Positions 1 through 11,442 of a stretch of 64,000 nucleotides of DNA are shown here, one piece after another. Source of the stretch: Undaria pinnatifida. Lineage: Eukaryota > Sar > Phaeophyceae > Laminariales > Alariaceae. A program made the position numbers and the translations under genes. The stretch covers positions 8,427,599 through 8,491,598 of the forward strand of contig JABAKD010000010.1 in NCBI GenBank assembly GCA_012845835.1, in the 5' to 3' direction. Below the pieces are notes generated by a model. That model was not told the DNA's origin, made no database searches, and was given only the letters and a program-made list of their open reading frames with translations. Position 1 is the first letter of the stretch. Each line of letters opens with the position of its first letter.

Positions 1-151
1 CGTCGCTGTTGTTGTTGGTGGTGATGTTTTTGATCGTGATTTTGATGTCGATTTTGATTTTGATGTTGTTGGCGTTGGCGTTGTTGTTGCTGCTGTTCTG
101 AACCCGAGGGCCGCCGCACTGCTTCACGTCGACTGTATCGAGAGCGCCCCC
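1..151 (+). CDS. Possible upstream exon of gene A (partial)
   Basis: From about 98 to 151 the reading frame LNPRAAALLHVDCIESAP runs up to a good donor (CCC|GTAAAG) in phase 0, which matches the next exon at 355. The left edge is unclear: positions 1-97 are a GTT/GCT triplet tract that could be intron or Val/Ala coding. The helical, Leu/Ala-rich content fits gene A. Confidence 0.3.
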
Positions 152-354
152 GTAAAGATCCACACTCACTGCGCCTCGTCGTGTCCTTGCCGAGTCGCGG
201 TCGCTCGCCCTCTTTTCCCCCCTCCCCGCCCACTGCCGCTCGCACCTCTACCGCTCGCGCCTCTACTGCACCCGCTTTCCAACTCAACCAAACCCTACAC
301 TACCCGACCCGACCTGACCCGACCCGACCCAACCCGACCCGACCCCAATATCAG

Positions 355-531
355 GTGACGCTGCGGCTGCTGCGTGGCGCAGGCGACCCCCTATCAGGCG
401 CGCTGGTGTTTGCCGGACACCCTAGATCGATGGCTGCACTCGCCTACGCGCTAGATCCTTCGTCTCTCGTCACTCCCGTGGGACCGGAGGGGTCGGCCAC
501 CATGGAAGCTTTGGCGGACGGTCTTGACGAG
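355..531 (+). CDS. Gene A exon 1 in window
   Basis: Residues 1-59 of the visible part. The acceptor is TATCAG|GTG and the donor GAG|GTGCGT. The content is helical and Ala/Leu-rich, with ALAYALDPSS in the middle. A GACCC/CGACC pentamer tract lies just before the acceptor. Confidence 0.6.
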
Positions 532-3500
532 GTGCGTAACTGCTGTGCTACTACTCGTGTGGAGACGTACCTACTGCTGCTCCAGCTGTCGCGGACACGT
601 ATGTGATCTGCTGCTGCTGCTGCTGCTGACACGTAAGTGTTGTCATGCTGATACGTAGCTGCGGTGCTGCGGACACGTAATTGTGTTACCGACACCCGCT
701 AGCTGAGGGCGCAAGCAAGCATTCAGCCAGGCAAGTCGGAGTTGGATTACGTTGGCTTCGTTTCGGTTTTTAGGTTGTTGCCCGAAAAAGGTAAGGTAGC
801 TAGGGGGCGGTTGTTTTGCTCCGAGAGTGGGGCACCTACTGTTTACGGTATATACGCAGTGATTTCTGGCTGGTATGGTTCGGTTTGGTGCGTGATGAGT
901 TGTAGCTGTCTGGGCATCCGGGGGGGGGGGGGGGGGGCAGTCAGTGCTGTGCGCCCTCCCGCCCCAGTGGCTATATCTACGCACTCACGCACAGCCAGCG
1001 ATTTGAACCCCCCCCCCCTCCGAACTTGAACCGCGCTCGGATGCCCCTGACTGCGTGTTTCTGTGCAAGCAAACGGAAACATGACCCCCCCCCAGCTCCC
1101 GGCGGATACCCTGGAAGGCGTCTCCGTATTCGGGGTATTTGCGGGGCTTGTGCGACGAACCGAGCAAGTAACGCAACGCAACGAGACGTAACTCGACTCA
1201 ATTCAACCCTGCCCTCCCCCCCTACGCCCGCTCCCCCATCCCGCCGCCGCTCCTCCTGCCCCCGTTGCCGTTGTGCCCTGCCCCGCTGCCGTTTTCTTTT
1301 CCACCCTTGTGTTTTGGTTGGTTGGTTAATTCGTTGATTGACTGGTTGGTTGTATGATTGATTATTGATGATTGGTTGGTTGGTGTTCGGTTGTTGTTTG
1401 GTTGGTTTGCTCGTCTGGTTGGTTTTTTCTTGTTATGTTTTGTCGGGTTAAATTGGTTATGGTTGGTCGGCTGGAACACGGGGCGGCAGGCTCTTGTGAC
1501 GCCAAGAGGGACCGCCCGCTTGCTCGTGCGCAGCTGCCAGGCGTTGTCGGCGGCGGATCTCGCTCTCAGTTCCTTGTCCAGTGCTGCTGACGTCGCTGGT
1601 GGGATAGCCGGCGGCGCGGCAGACGCAGCAGGCGGCGGCAACAGAGGGGGAGCGGGCGGGGTCGCTTTCTTATCTGGGGGCGCGGAAGGGGGCATGACCG
1701 CAGCGTTGCGGAAGCTGCATGAGCTGGGACCATCTCTGGCTGGCAGGTGCGTTGGTTTTGCAAAGCGACGAGCGTGTCATGCGTCGGCCTGGTTGATTGG
1801 AGCGAGAAAAGGAAGAAGGCGGATGCACCCTTTCGCGTTTGAGCGACAAAACAAAATGTATCCCTGGGTTTTGATGTGTATCTGTTGTTTCTTGTTTCTT
1901 GTCCTTTAGTAATGGCTTCCTGGTTTTGTCTTGCTTATCGTTTTATTTCTGTGTTTGGATCAAACCGGCTACCTACCGTGCTTGTGAGAGCTGTGAATTG
2001 GCTGACTATACTAATAGTAAGTCGACGACTCGCTATTAGCTGGCTAGGCAAGACAGCTACTAGTTGGCTAGGTAGGACAGTTACTATTAATAGTTTAGTT
2101 GGCTAGAAAAACCGTTACTGGTTTATCTGGCTATGATAGGCAAGACACTGGGTTGGTTCCGGTAGTTTAAAGTTTTCGGCGTTCTTTTGTATGCGGCTGG
2201 CGCCTTTCTGGCTCAACCTATGAATATGTGTGTGTATTTTTTATTTTGACTCCAGTCAGCCACTGGGCTTACGTCGTCACCCAATTGCGTATAGGTTTTA
2301 TTCGTGGCCGTAGAGTCTAGCCGACTCACTGCCTTACTGCATTCCCTACCAACCCTGTCCTGCCTTTTACCCTGTCCTGCACGAGAACAGGTCCTCCGCG
2401 TGCGAGGTGATCTGCCGACACGCGCTGTCAGCGGTGGTGCACCCGCCGGCGGGGGGGGGGCGAGCGGCCGTGACCGTGACGACGTCGCTCCTGCTGTGGG
2501 TGCTCGAGGGGGACCAGGAGTCTTGCTCGGATGTCCTGGCGGAACGGTGGGGGTCGCTCAGGGCGAGAGTGTCAACGCTAGCCGGAGAGGTATGTGTGTG
2601 TTAGTTCACGTTAACTGTTATTTCTACCCAAAATCCAGCGCATCCAGTGTCGGTGCCGATTCTTCATCCTGGATACAAGCTCTGTGGTTACAAACTGCGA
2701 GGGGGAAACAAAACATGGCAAATCCCATGAGGAGCTTTGTTTTCCCATGCAATGCCAAACGTACCGGATACGGCATGGTAGGAGGCGGGATCCTGGCAAT
2801 AAATATTGGACACGTCCGCGGTATAGGTAACATAGCATAGATTTCGCTAGAGACTCGCGCCGCGGGAGGTTTTTATATTTTGTGGTCAGTTTGGGTTAAC
2901 GATTTGGTGGGTTTCCGGTGGCTTTTTCTTTCTGGGGTTACTTAATAGTGTTGTGTTCGACGCTGATGGGCATGCTGCAAATTGTTGGTGGGCAAACGTA
3001 ATAATAACGCAGCGCGGGAGTCATATGTCTTCAAAATAATAATGTGTAAAAACGAGCGGCCGGTGCATCACGCAGCTTGCAAAGATGAGTATCAACCCTT
3101 TTATATTTATCGAACCCACAGCTGACGTATTTGAAATGGTTTTACCAAATAAGGCAACACAGCATCGTTGGTACGCGACCTGTCCAAGCTGCTCAGGCGG
3201 CGGCCCTACTAACCTTTTGGATTGTTACGAGTATAATTTTCGTTACCCTTACGAGTAGTGTTAACTGACCACAGTTGGTCGTCGGTCCAGGACCGTTTTT
3301 CACCTCGATTCTAAAATATGGCTGACTGAAGTATATAAACACAATTGAGACAATTACACTTCTTCAGCTGTGAGATTGAAGCCTTCGTCAGCTGCATGGG
3401 CTATTTCGATCGCGCGTGTGTTGTATGTTCTCTTGACATGAAATACCTATTTCCACGCGACGGCATCATCAGCACACCTGTTTTCTATTTTTCGTCCTGA

Positions 3501-6500
3501 GTCTTAGTCGTAAGAGAGCTTTCTGCGTCACATATTATTATAAAGATAAAAATACACTCCAGCTGTGAGATCGAAGATTTGTCGAAACTCATATTTGCAA
3601 GTTGTGTGTGATACTCCGATCGCGCGTATTACGGGTTGTGTGTCCTCATTAAGGATATAGGTCGACGACTCCCCTTGGAACTACAGTGTAGCTATCAGGG
3701 TCAACAGAGTGATGTTAGTCAGTCTGTGCGCGGAAACTATAAAGCTCGTTTTTGAAGGGGACCAAATCTGACAGCTGTGGAAGGAAATGCATCAGTTTAT
3801 CAAGTGTATCCTGTAAGCCGTATAACCGGTGAGGGGAGGGTGGAGTTTTGAAGGGCGTGGGGGCCTGGGTTTGAACAAGAGGGAGCCGGGGGGGGGGGGG
3901 GGAGGGCGGGGCAACTCAATCTGTGCGTGGAAACTATAAATCCTTCAAGGGGATAAATCTGACGGTTTTGGAAGGAATGCACCAGTTTATCATGTATATC
4001 CTGTAAGTCGTACAACCAGCGAGGAGAGTGTTCGAGGGGGTGGGGATGGGGTGGGGGTTGGGGCAAAAGCGTTTTTTAACAGCTTTAGGTCGCATAGGTG
4101 TAGGGGTTTGATATACACGTGGTGCTAGGTCTAGGCGATGTTGCGGGTAGTGCGGAAGGAAAGGGCGCTGGGGGGAGGGAGGGGGAGAATGAATTGGAGC
4201 AGCGGCATGGATGGCTGTAGAAAGATAATGAGGTGATATCAACTGCGTGGAAGTATTTACTTTGGCAGATTTCGATGTAAGGTGGGGCGTTTGAGCAAGA
4301 GGGAGCGGGGGAAAAAGGGGGGGGGGGGAAGGGTTTTCATCACGTTTAGGTCGCATATATGTAGGGGCTTGTATACGCGTGGTGCTAGGTCTAGGCGATC
4401 GTGCGGGTGGTGGGGAAGGAGGGGGCATTGGGGGGGGGGGGGGGTGAATTAAAGCTACGTCATTGATGGCTAGAAAGATAATGACGTGATATCAATTGCG
4501 TAGAAGTGTTTATTACTCTGGCCAATTTTGATTTTTGGTGGGGCGTTTGAACAAGAGGGAACGGGGAAAAAAAAAAACAGGGCGGGGGGGGGGGGGGGGG
4601 GGCGGAAATGAATTGGAGCTACGGCATGGATGGCTAAAAAGATGATGAGGTGACATCAGCTAGCTGGTAGTGTTTACTACTCTGGCAGATTTTGATTTTA
4701 GGTGGGGCGTTTGAACAAGAGGGATCGGGGGGGCGGGGGGGCGGGCGGGACACTTCAATATGTGCGCGGAAACTATAAATCCTTGAAGGGGACAAATCTG
4801 ACGGTTGTAGCAAGAATACATCCCTTTACCACCTGCCTGGTATTGTTATTCTAGCAGATTTGATGTTAGGTGTGGTATACAACGTGTTACAGCTTCATAC
4901 TTTGTTATTGTACATGGATCGCAAGATAGAATATTCCAATCGATAGGTACAACAATATAGTTACCATGATTTTACCGTGCGGGTGTGGGGCTCTGACATC
5001 GCTAATTATAAGAAAGAGATGCATACTGCAAAAGATAACAAGCGAGGTGATGTGGTCATGCAAATGTCACCACCACTGAGCACGAGGGGGCGAAGTGCAA
5101 ATTATCAATGTTTTGAAAGGAACGCTTGGTGTACCCGCGCTCACTTACGCTACTTCGTTAGTCATACTTCGTTTGGCATAGGTTGGGAGGCGATCATGCA
5201 GACGGTAAGTACGAAATACCCTACGCAATAGGTTGGTAGTGTGGTCTATATGGAGCTTGGCCTCTCACGGATACTGGTGTCGAAGTGGAGAGGGCGGTTC
5301 CGGAGGTCTTGTACTCGTCTCGTAGCTGGCGTCGGAGCGGAGAGGGCGAAGCTGAAGTCGAAGCGGAGAGGTCCTCGCGGTGCTGAGGTCCCTTGACGAT
5401 CGCCTTCACAGCGGGCGCACGCTGAAACCTTTCTTAGATGTAGCAAGTAGATGCTAACGCTAGACTGACGGTGGGCTTATGCCCTCTCGTCATGCGGCGG
5501 GATTATCTTTCGGTGGCGGACCTTCCGGGGACGGGTCAACGTCGTCTACGACGGGTGACACCGCTCGCGACCCGGGATCGTGTATTGCCTAACCGGTGAC
5601 GTGTCCTCTCGCGCATGCGTGTACGAGATCTACGATAGGTATCTACGACCCTGTCTTCCACATCCACCGCAATTTTAACACATCTGCCTGTACTTCCTTT
5701 TCACATTATTATTAGCTCATGTACGATTTCACGCCCATGATTTTACCGTGCCGATGTGGATCTCTGAGGTCGCCAATTCTAAGACAAGGGATACATATTA
5801 CAAATACAGCAAGCGAGGTGATGTGGTTATGCAATGTCACCACTATTGAACACGAGGGGGAGAGGTGCAAATCGTCATTGTTTTGAGAGTAACGATTGAT
5901 GTGCCCGCGCTCAATGACGTTATTTCGTTAGGCATATGCTACTGGTAGAGGTTGTCAGGCGATCATGCTGACGGCAGGTAAGCACGAAATACCCTGCGTA
6001 AGCACGAAATACTCTGCGTAATAGGTTGGTAGTGTGGACTACCGCAGTTTTTTAACATATTTGCCTGTACTTGCTCTTCACATTATTATTATCTAGTGTA
6101 CGGTTGTACGCCCTGTTTTTTCTTCCCCCTGTCGTCGAAGATGTTGTGGTCCTGTAGATGTCGCGTCCACGTATGGTGCTCTTGTTAGTGGTGCGCATGA
6201 AAACATGCCCTAGCGTGTAGTAGATGATCGCTGAGTGGTGTTCCTTTCCTTTACATCAAACCAGGTAGTATATGTCAACGCAACCGCTTGCTTGAAAACG
6301 ACAAATTAAATTCCTATTATGAAACAGAGAACCAAAACTTTCGAAAGTAGAAAAGCACATAATGTGTGCCATCTGCCAGTTGTTGTTTTTCGCCCTTCTT
6401 CCTCCTTCTCCGTCCGTTATTGATTTGTCGGTTTCATGGTAATGTGTTTTACTTTACGTAAGAGCCACAATTTCGCTGCCTTGCGACTTTTCACATTTTT

Positions 6501-9500
6501 TAAAAAGACCACTGTTGAATATGCTATTTTTCGCGTCCAGGAGTAGATAAGTTGTATTAAATATATTACGAGTTAGGTCCGTTTTTCCCGCTGCTGCCGT
6601 TTTCGCTCTCTTGCCGTTATTCCCACGCGGAAGTCGGCATTCTGAAATTGGAATCCTAGAAACGCTCTTTAGCTACGGCCCGCTGCAGTAAATGTTTAGT
6701 TCATTCATTCATGATACGATAATACGATGCTGAGGTCACAGCATTAAGCAATATGGTCCGCCGCATTGCATTGATGGATGCAAACACGAATACGCGTCAA
6801 AATGCTGCTACAGCCGCCAGCTGTTGAATGAGTGTTGACATTGATCGCATTTTGTTTGCTTTGGCTTCCCGGCGTCAGCCGTCAACCCTGTTACGTACGT
6901 AGTCCGTAGGTGGCAGGTATTAATTTAGGGCCAATACCATGACCAAGCAACAAATTCGCTTCGACGGACCTTTCCACTGTCCGATGGTCTTGGAACCGCT
7001 TTGACTTAGTGTTGCGCGTCAGCGCAGAACCTCGTGTATACCTGTTTTATGCCTTCGTGTCGTGTTGTAGGGGTTTAGTCGAACCTTTTTCGCCGGCCCG
7101 TGGCATCGGAATCTGTCGTTTGCAGTTGCTATTGTTCGTCGACTACGGGTCTTAGCTTCGTTGGCGGCCCTCACTATGCCGCCGGCGAAGCCCCCTTGTA
7201 TCTCGGCACCGTTTCTCGGACACATATCAGTCTCATTTCTCTCAAAGTTGTTCCTGAGATTCTTTGATCAGCGCAGGTTCTCAGAATCATTTCTGAAACT
7301 TCTTTGCCAGTCTCATTTAGCAGTCCTCCCTCCCTCCTTTCGTCCCTCTGATCTTAAAAGGTCGGCTGGGCGGACAGCCTCTCTCACCGGCTGTACCTGT
7401 GCCACACCGCCATGGAGATGGTATCCTCGGACAGGCGGGACGGAGGAACGTCCGGCGACAAGAGCAGGGACAAAGCCGGGCGCGGGGTGGAGAACGACCT
7501 GCCGCGGGCAGGGGAGATGATGGCGGGCCTGGCAAAGCAATCCCACACGCTGGCAGTGTACATCGGCCTAGAAGATGCACCGGACGCGTCCGGTGAGAGA
7601 TACCGCGGAAGTTGGATGTATATATCATGTTTTGCATCGCGGGGGCGCGTGGGGTTGGTTCAAAGAAGGGAGGGAGGTGCCCGCCCCTGTATACCCCGCG
7701 CATGCATTTGGAAATCGCTTGGGGGCAAGTGGTCTTGTTTACTCTTATTTGTTCCTTCCGACGGACTACGTAACAGTCGTTGTCCGTGTTCTCAGCGTTG
7801 CCCGCGATGGGGGGGTGCTCTGCCTGTGTACAGAGATCGAGTGACCGACTTGGTGTCTTGGTGCGTTCCAGAGTTCTCGGTGTGCCTCGCGTTGTGGCAC
7901 CGTCGCGTTTTCGCGTGATTGCGTCGCTCCTCCTCAAACAACCTTTGCTCTGCTTGCTTCTGACGCACGGACTCCTTGATTGCCCTCGACACGTGACTAA
8001 GATACACACTCGTCCCGTCACGCTTCCCCGCCACGCCCCTGCCCCACCCTATCCCTGCCAACACCCCCCCCCCTCCTCCCCTCCCTTCCTCGCTCACTCC
8101 TTCCCTCCCTCCCATCCCTCTCTACGTCCCCTCTGCTTGCGCCAACGGGGACGTTGCCGGTAACACTAGGGGCGGGAGATGCGCCGTCAAGCGACTCTAC
8201 CGCTACCGCCACCGGCGCCACCGACGGTCGCTCCGACGGAAGGTCCAAGAAGCCAACCGCTCCCGCCCTGCAGCCTCGGACGGAGGAGGAGCGACGCCGC
8301 GCCGCCGCGCCGGTGATCGTCGCCCTCACCCTCCGCCTCAAGGTGCTGGCCCTTGCCGCGTCGAGGGGCCTCGGCGCGAGCTACCCAGCCTTCGCAGGCG
8401 GCGCGGCGGTTCCCGCGCTCGCGGGTCTGGTGGAGATTCTGGCGTTCGGGCTTGCGAAGGCCGGGGCCAACCGTGCACTGGCGCATCGGGTGCGACTCGC
8501 TCGGGCGGGGCGCGCGGCGGTGGCCGCCAGGGCGGAACTGACGGCGGCCTCTGCCCGCACTCGTTTCTCCGCCGCCCGCGTCCGCAAGGCGGAGGAAGAG
8601 AAGCAGGCTGCGGCCGCTGCCGAGGCTGCGGCTGCTGCTGCGGCTGTTGCTGCTGCGAAGAAAGCTGAAGCTGAAAAGGCGGCGGTGGCGGCTGCACTGC
8701 CACCTCCACCGCCGCCGCCCCCATTGCTAGGCGGTCGGTCAGGTTCGCTACCGCTGCCGCCTCCACCGCCTCCACCGCCGCCGCCACCGCTGCAGCTGGC
8801 GGCGTCGGCCAAGTCGTCGTCGTCGCCGTCGTCGCCCCCGCCCCCTCTGCATCCCGCAGCTGCGGCACCAGCGGTGGCGCCGGCGCCGGCGCCGGCTCCG
8901 GAGCCTGCCCCTCCCCAGCCGCCGCGGCTGAAAGACCCGTCGAAAGAGCCGCTGCTTCTGGTGGGTGACCTGTTCACGCCACCGGGGCCTGGAGAGGCGG
9001 AGGAGGCTGAACTACGCTGGGAGCTGGAGGATGGAGGGCGTGTCTCGGAGCAGAGGGGCCTCGAGGTATGTATAGGAATGGGTTGCGGGGGGTGGGGAAA
9101 GGTCGGGTGGGTTACGGGGGGGAGAAGGAGCAGTAGCTAGACGACTGTATGGCACTAGCCGAACGTCTTGTGCTTTCCTTATCGGGCAGACAGCAAGCAT
9201 CATCACGACCGCTCTGACCCTCCCCCCCCTCTCGCGTCAACACCTACACACGTGTGCTGTTTGCATATGTTTCTGTTTGTCTGCCTGTGTATGTCTGTGT
9301 TATGTTTGTATCCAGGCTGCCGAACACGAGGCGCGTCTATTGGCTTGCGCGTTGCCCGCACTACGGCTGCTACGTCACTGCCTCGGCCGCCTTTCCGACG
9401 CAGGCGCGAAGCCTCCCGTGGGGCCGTTGGACGCTGTAGGGGCTCTGCTGGACTTCGAGGTGGGAGACAACTGGTTTGGTGTTTTGATTGCTTATGGTGT

Positions 9501-11411
9501 GTTGGTTTTGGTTTTGTGTTGCTTTTTGTTCTGAATTTGGTTTGAGTTGATGTGCTTTGGTTCGGCTTAGGTTCGTTCGTTTCGATTCCGTTAAGTCCGG
9601 TTTGGTCGGGTTTCATTTTTTCGCAGTCTTCGCCTTTCGTGGCGGAGAAGGGCATGTGTAGACGTCCGCAATGCTCGAGTCGCCCAGCCAACCAGCCAGC
9701 CGCACGACGTGGTTGCTGTCCGATTTGCATGGCCTCTTCGCGCCCCAGGCTCCGACGTGTGCTGCTTCCTAAACCGCAAAGTGAATACCCCCCCCCCCCG
9801 CCGTTGCCGCCCTTTTCATGATTGCCTCCCTTGTTGTCCTCCCACTTCTGCACTGCTACCACCTCATCCCGACCTTCCTCTTCCCTTTCCTCTATCTTCT
9901 CTCCCCCCTCCCCCATTTTTCTTTCCTTCTCTCCCCTTTCGTCTTCCTCCTCCCTTCTCTCGTCTTCCTCCCCTTCCTCCTCCTCCCCCCGCCCCGCCCC
10001 TCTGCCCTCTTTCTTCCTCCAGGCGGCGCTGGCAATGCTTCCCCTGGATCCCCCGTCCTCCCCGCCAACGGGACCCGGAGCGGCGGGAAAGACCCCGACG
10101 TCAGAGCCGTGGGACTTCGGCGCCACTCCGTCGGTGGGACTCGCCCTGCGCGCCGAAGCCCTCGTGCTCAGCTCCTGCCGTCTGTGGTGCCCGCCCCGCC
10201 CTTGGTCCAGGCTCCATAGCAGCAGCGGTGGCAGCGGCAGCGGAAGAAGGCGGGGCGGGAGCTTTCTCCACCGTGCGTCCGCGCACGCGCTCGCGTGCCC
10301 GGCGAACCACGCCAGCGGAGCCCGTCTCCTTCTCGCCCTCCTGCCCCCGGAGAGCCCGGCGCCGCTGCACCGGCTGGTCTTACCGGTGGCCACGGCAGCC
10401 GCGGCCGCCGCCGGGGTGGCCGCGGCTGCGACAGCTGATGCCGCCGCAGGCGGCGGTGGCGCAGGGGGCACGGAAGAAGGGAGCAGCGGAAATGCGAGCC
10501 TGGGGCGGCTGGTCGGGCGCGTGCACACGGCCGCTGCTTTGGAGCGGTCGGAGGGGCTGCGGCGACAGGCGGTGTCGGCGCTGGAGGGTCGCGTCGGGGA
10601 GGTACTCAAGAGGTGGGACGAATGCGTTGCTGGAGATTTGTTCAAGAGGAGTGGGGGTGGGGGGGGTGGAGACGGCGGTGGAGATGCGGCGCAGGCGGAG
10701 GGTGGAGATGAAGCATCGAGTTCGGGTGGGGGTGGGGGAGGTGGGAGTGGGTGGCGGCCGTCGCTTGAGGCGAACCCCCTCCTCGCGGTGACCGCTCCGG
10801 AGCTGGTGAATGTGCCGGCCGTGGTGGTTAGCCTGTGTCACTCGTCTTCGCCGGTGCTGCAGCGGAGGGTGCTGGACTTGGCTAGGAGGTGGGGTGCAAC
10901 GGAGAGAATGGGGAGAAGGGGGGTGGTGGGAGAGAAAGAGGGAGAGAGAAACACGAAAATACTAAAAGAGCCCTCTGAGACACGTCGAGAGAGGAGTTGA
11001 GAGAGAGCAACCAAGAGAGTGTAGCACAACGACAGAGAGAATGCGCGAGACTGATCGAAAAAGAAAGGGGTTGCGAACGAGTCCGCTGCGAAGATGGAGG
11101 GGCAGCATAGTGCCACCGTGTACCCACTCCGTGCGTGTTCAGACGCCGAGCGCCCCTGCTGTTGCTGTTGCTGTTTTTTCGTCGATGTATCCGTTAGTGC
11201 TGTGCTGTTACTGTTGCTGTTACGATTGATGTTTAAGTCTCTGTCGTTGCTGATGCTGATGCTATTGCTTCTGCTGTTGCTTTTGTTGCTGTGGCTGCTG
11301 GTTGTTGCTGCTGTTGCTGTTGAAGCGTCTGCTGTTGCTGTGAGTGGTATAGTCGTTTACTGCTGCTGCTATCGCTACTGCTACTGCGATCGCTGCTGCT
11401 GCTGCGATCGC

Positions 11412-11442
<31 letters not shown>

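Larger units (their letters stand above)
2590..7360 (+). other. Gene A intron with nested repeats (2590-7360)
   Basis: Contains a dispersed repeat with G-tracts (about 3050-4860) and a two-part duplication (4965-6112). Outside these (2590-3050, 6113-7360) the sequence is AT-rich and I recognise nothing coding. Confidence 0.5.

Noticed and set aside
8381-8977. Minus-strand frame over gene A exon 5
   Set aside because: Gly/Ala/Ser low complexity produced by reading poly-Ala/poly-Pro codons backwards.
9203-10645. 480-codon minus-strand frame over gene A exon 7
   Set aside because: Covers intron pyrimidine tracts as Arg/Glu-rich nonsense and has no domain; the plus strand explains the exon.
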